A stretch of 64,000 nt of DNA from Mycetohabitans endofungorum (lineage in GTDB: Bacteria; Pseudomonadota; Gammaproteobacteria; Burkholderiales; Burkholderiaceae), in contig NZ_PRDW01000007.1 of assembly GCF_002927045.1 (NCBI RefSeq), positions 118,563 to 182,562 of the forward strand, read 5' to 3'. The translations under genes were made by a program, and so were the position numbers. Shown piece by piece: positions 63,959 to 64,000 of this stretch (position 1 is the stretch's first letter; every line of letters starts with the position of its first letter). The notes beneath the pieces are model-generated. The model did no database searches, was not told the DNA's origin, and saw only the letters and a list, made by a program, of their open reading frames with translations.

Positions 63959-64000
63959 ATGGCAAGACGCAAAATCAGCAATGAATTGTGGGCGGTGCTA
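63959..64000 (+). mobile_element. 5' end of an IS transposase gene (probably IS5 family)
   Basis: ATG 63959 opens MARRKISNELWAVL and runs off the right edge. This start (MARRKISxELWxxLEPLI...) is characteristic of IS5-family DDE transposases. The insertion sequence's left end must lie between about 63900 and 63958; I cannot fix its inverted repeat from one end. Confidence 0.7.

Overview
The window is a chromosomal segment of a GC-rich betaproteobacterium. The host gene order (a Lon-like C-terminus, hupB, tRNA-Val, ppiD; then pgi, nnr, purL, ppiC, bolA, yciB, msrB, selO, ygfZ) is that of Burkholderia and relatives. The many decayed host genes, an F-box protein and a TTCG-N16-TTCG promoter (the HrpB/HrpX-type box of type III secretion genes) fit a reduced-genome, eukaryote-associated member such as Mycetohabitans. 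That genus assignment is inference.

Layout. (1) 1-23.1 kb is host core. Between hupB and tRNA-Val lies a 1.9 kb decayed mobile-element scar bounded by two 18-bp copies of the hupB 3' end; it holds a DUF29 gene and fragments of two LexA-like phage repressors. Pseudogenes in the core include a lipoprotein, an ABC ATPase, a dadA-like gene and a medium-chain reductase with three in-frame stops. A HigBA module sits before pgi.

(2) 23.2-62.0 kb is a largely intact contractile-tailed prophage. Leftward early genes encode integrase, a DUF4224 protein, a hexapeptide-repeat protein, Gp157, an SSB-like protein and a Sak4-like ATPase. They run from a promoter that overlaps an AGAC-N6-GTCT operator and is followed by a boxA-like sequence. 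A CI/Cro-like pair shares a second operator. Rightward genes encode replication functions and a Q-like late regulator, followed by an ImmA/IrrE cassette flanked by direct repeats. Then come terminase, portal, MuF, DUF2213, cement, capsid (DUF2184), neck, sheath (DUF3383), tube (DUF3277), a frameshifting chaperone, tape measure, Dit-like protein, plug, hub, spike, gp25, J, DUF2612 and fibre. The lysis genes are endolysin, holin and Rz/Rz1. Accessory genes include three toxin-antitoxin modules, a lone reverse-strand gene inside the morphogenesis operon, an acyltransferase, a 2-oxoglutarate oxygenase, and two related small membrane proteins that each follow the same terminator.

(3) 62.0-64 kb, just beyond the lysis genes, looks like an effector locus. 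It holds an F-box protein with helical repeats and a second gene with a complete hrpII/PIP-type promoter whose Ser/Pro-rich product stops after 47 residues, where a transposase gene begins.

How it works together: CI would hold both early promoters shut during lysogeny. On induction, early recombination and replication genes are made, and the Q-like protein then switches on packaging, morphogenesis and lysis. The TA modules, acyltransferase, ImmA gene and neighbouring effector genes are candidate lysogenic-conversion or host-interaction cargo.
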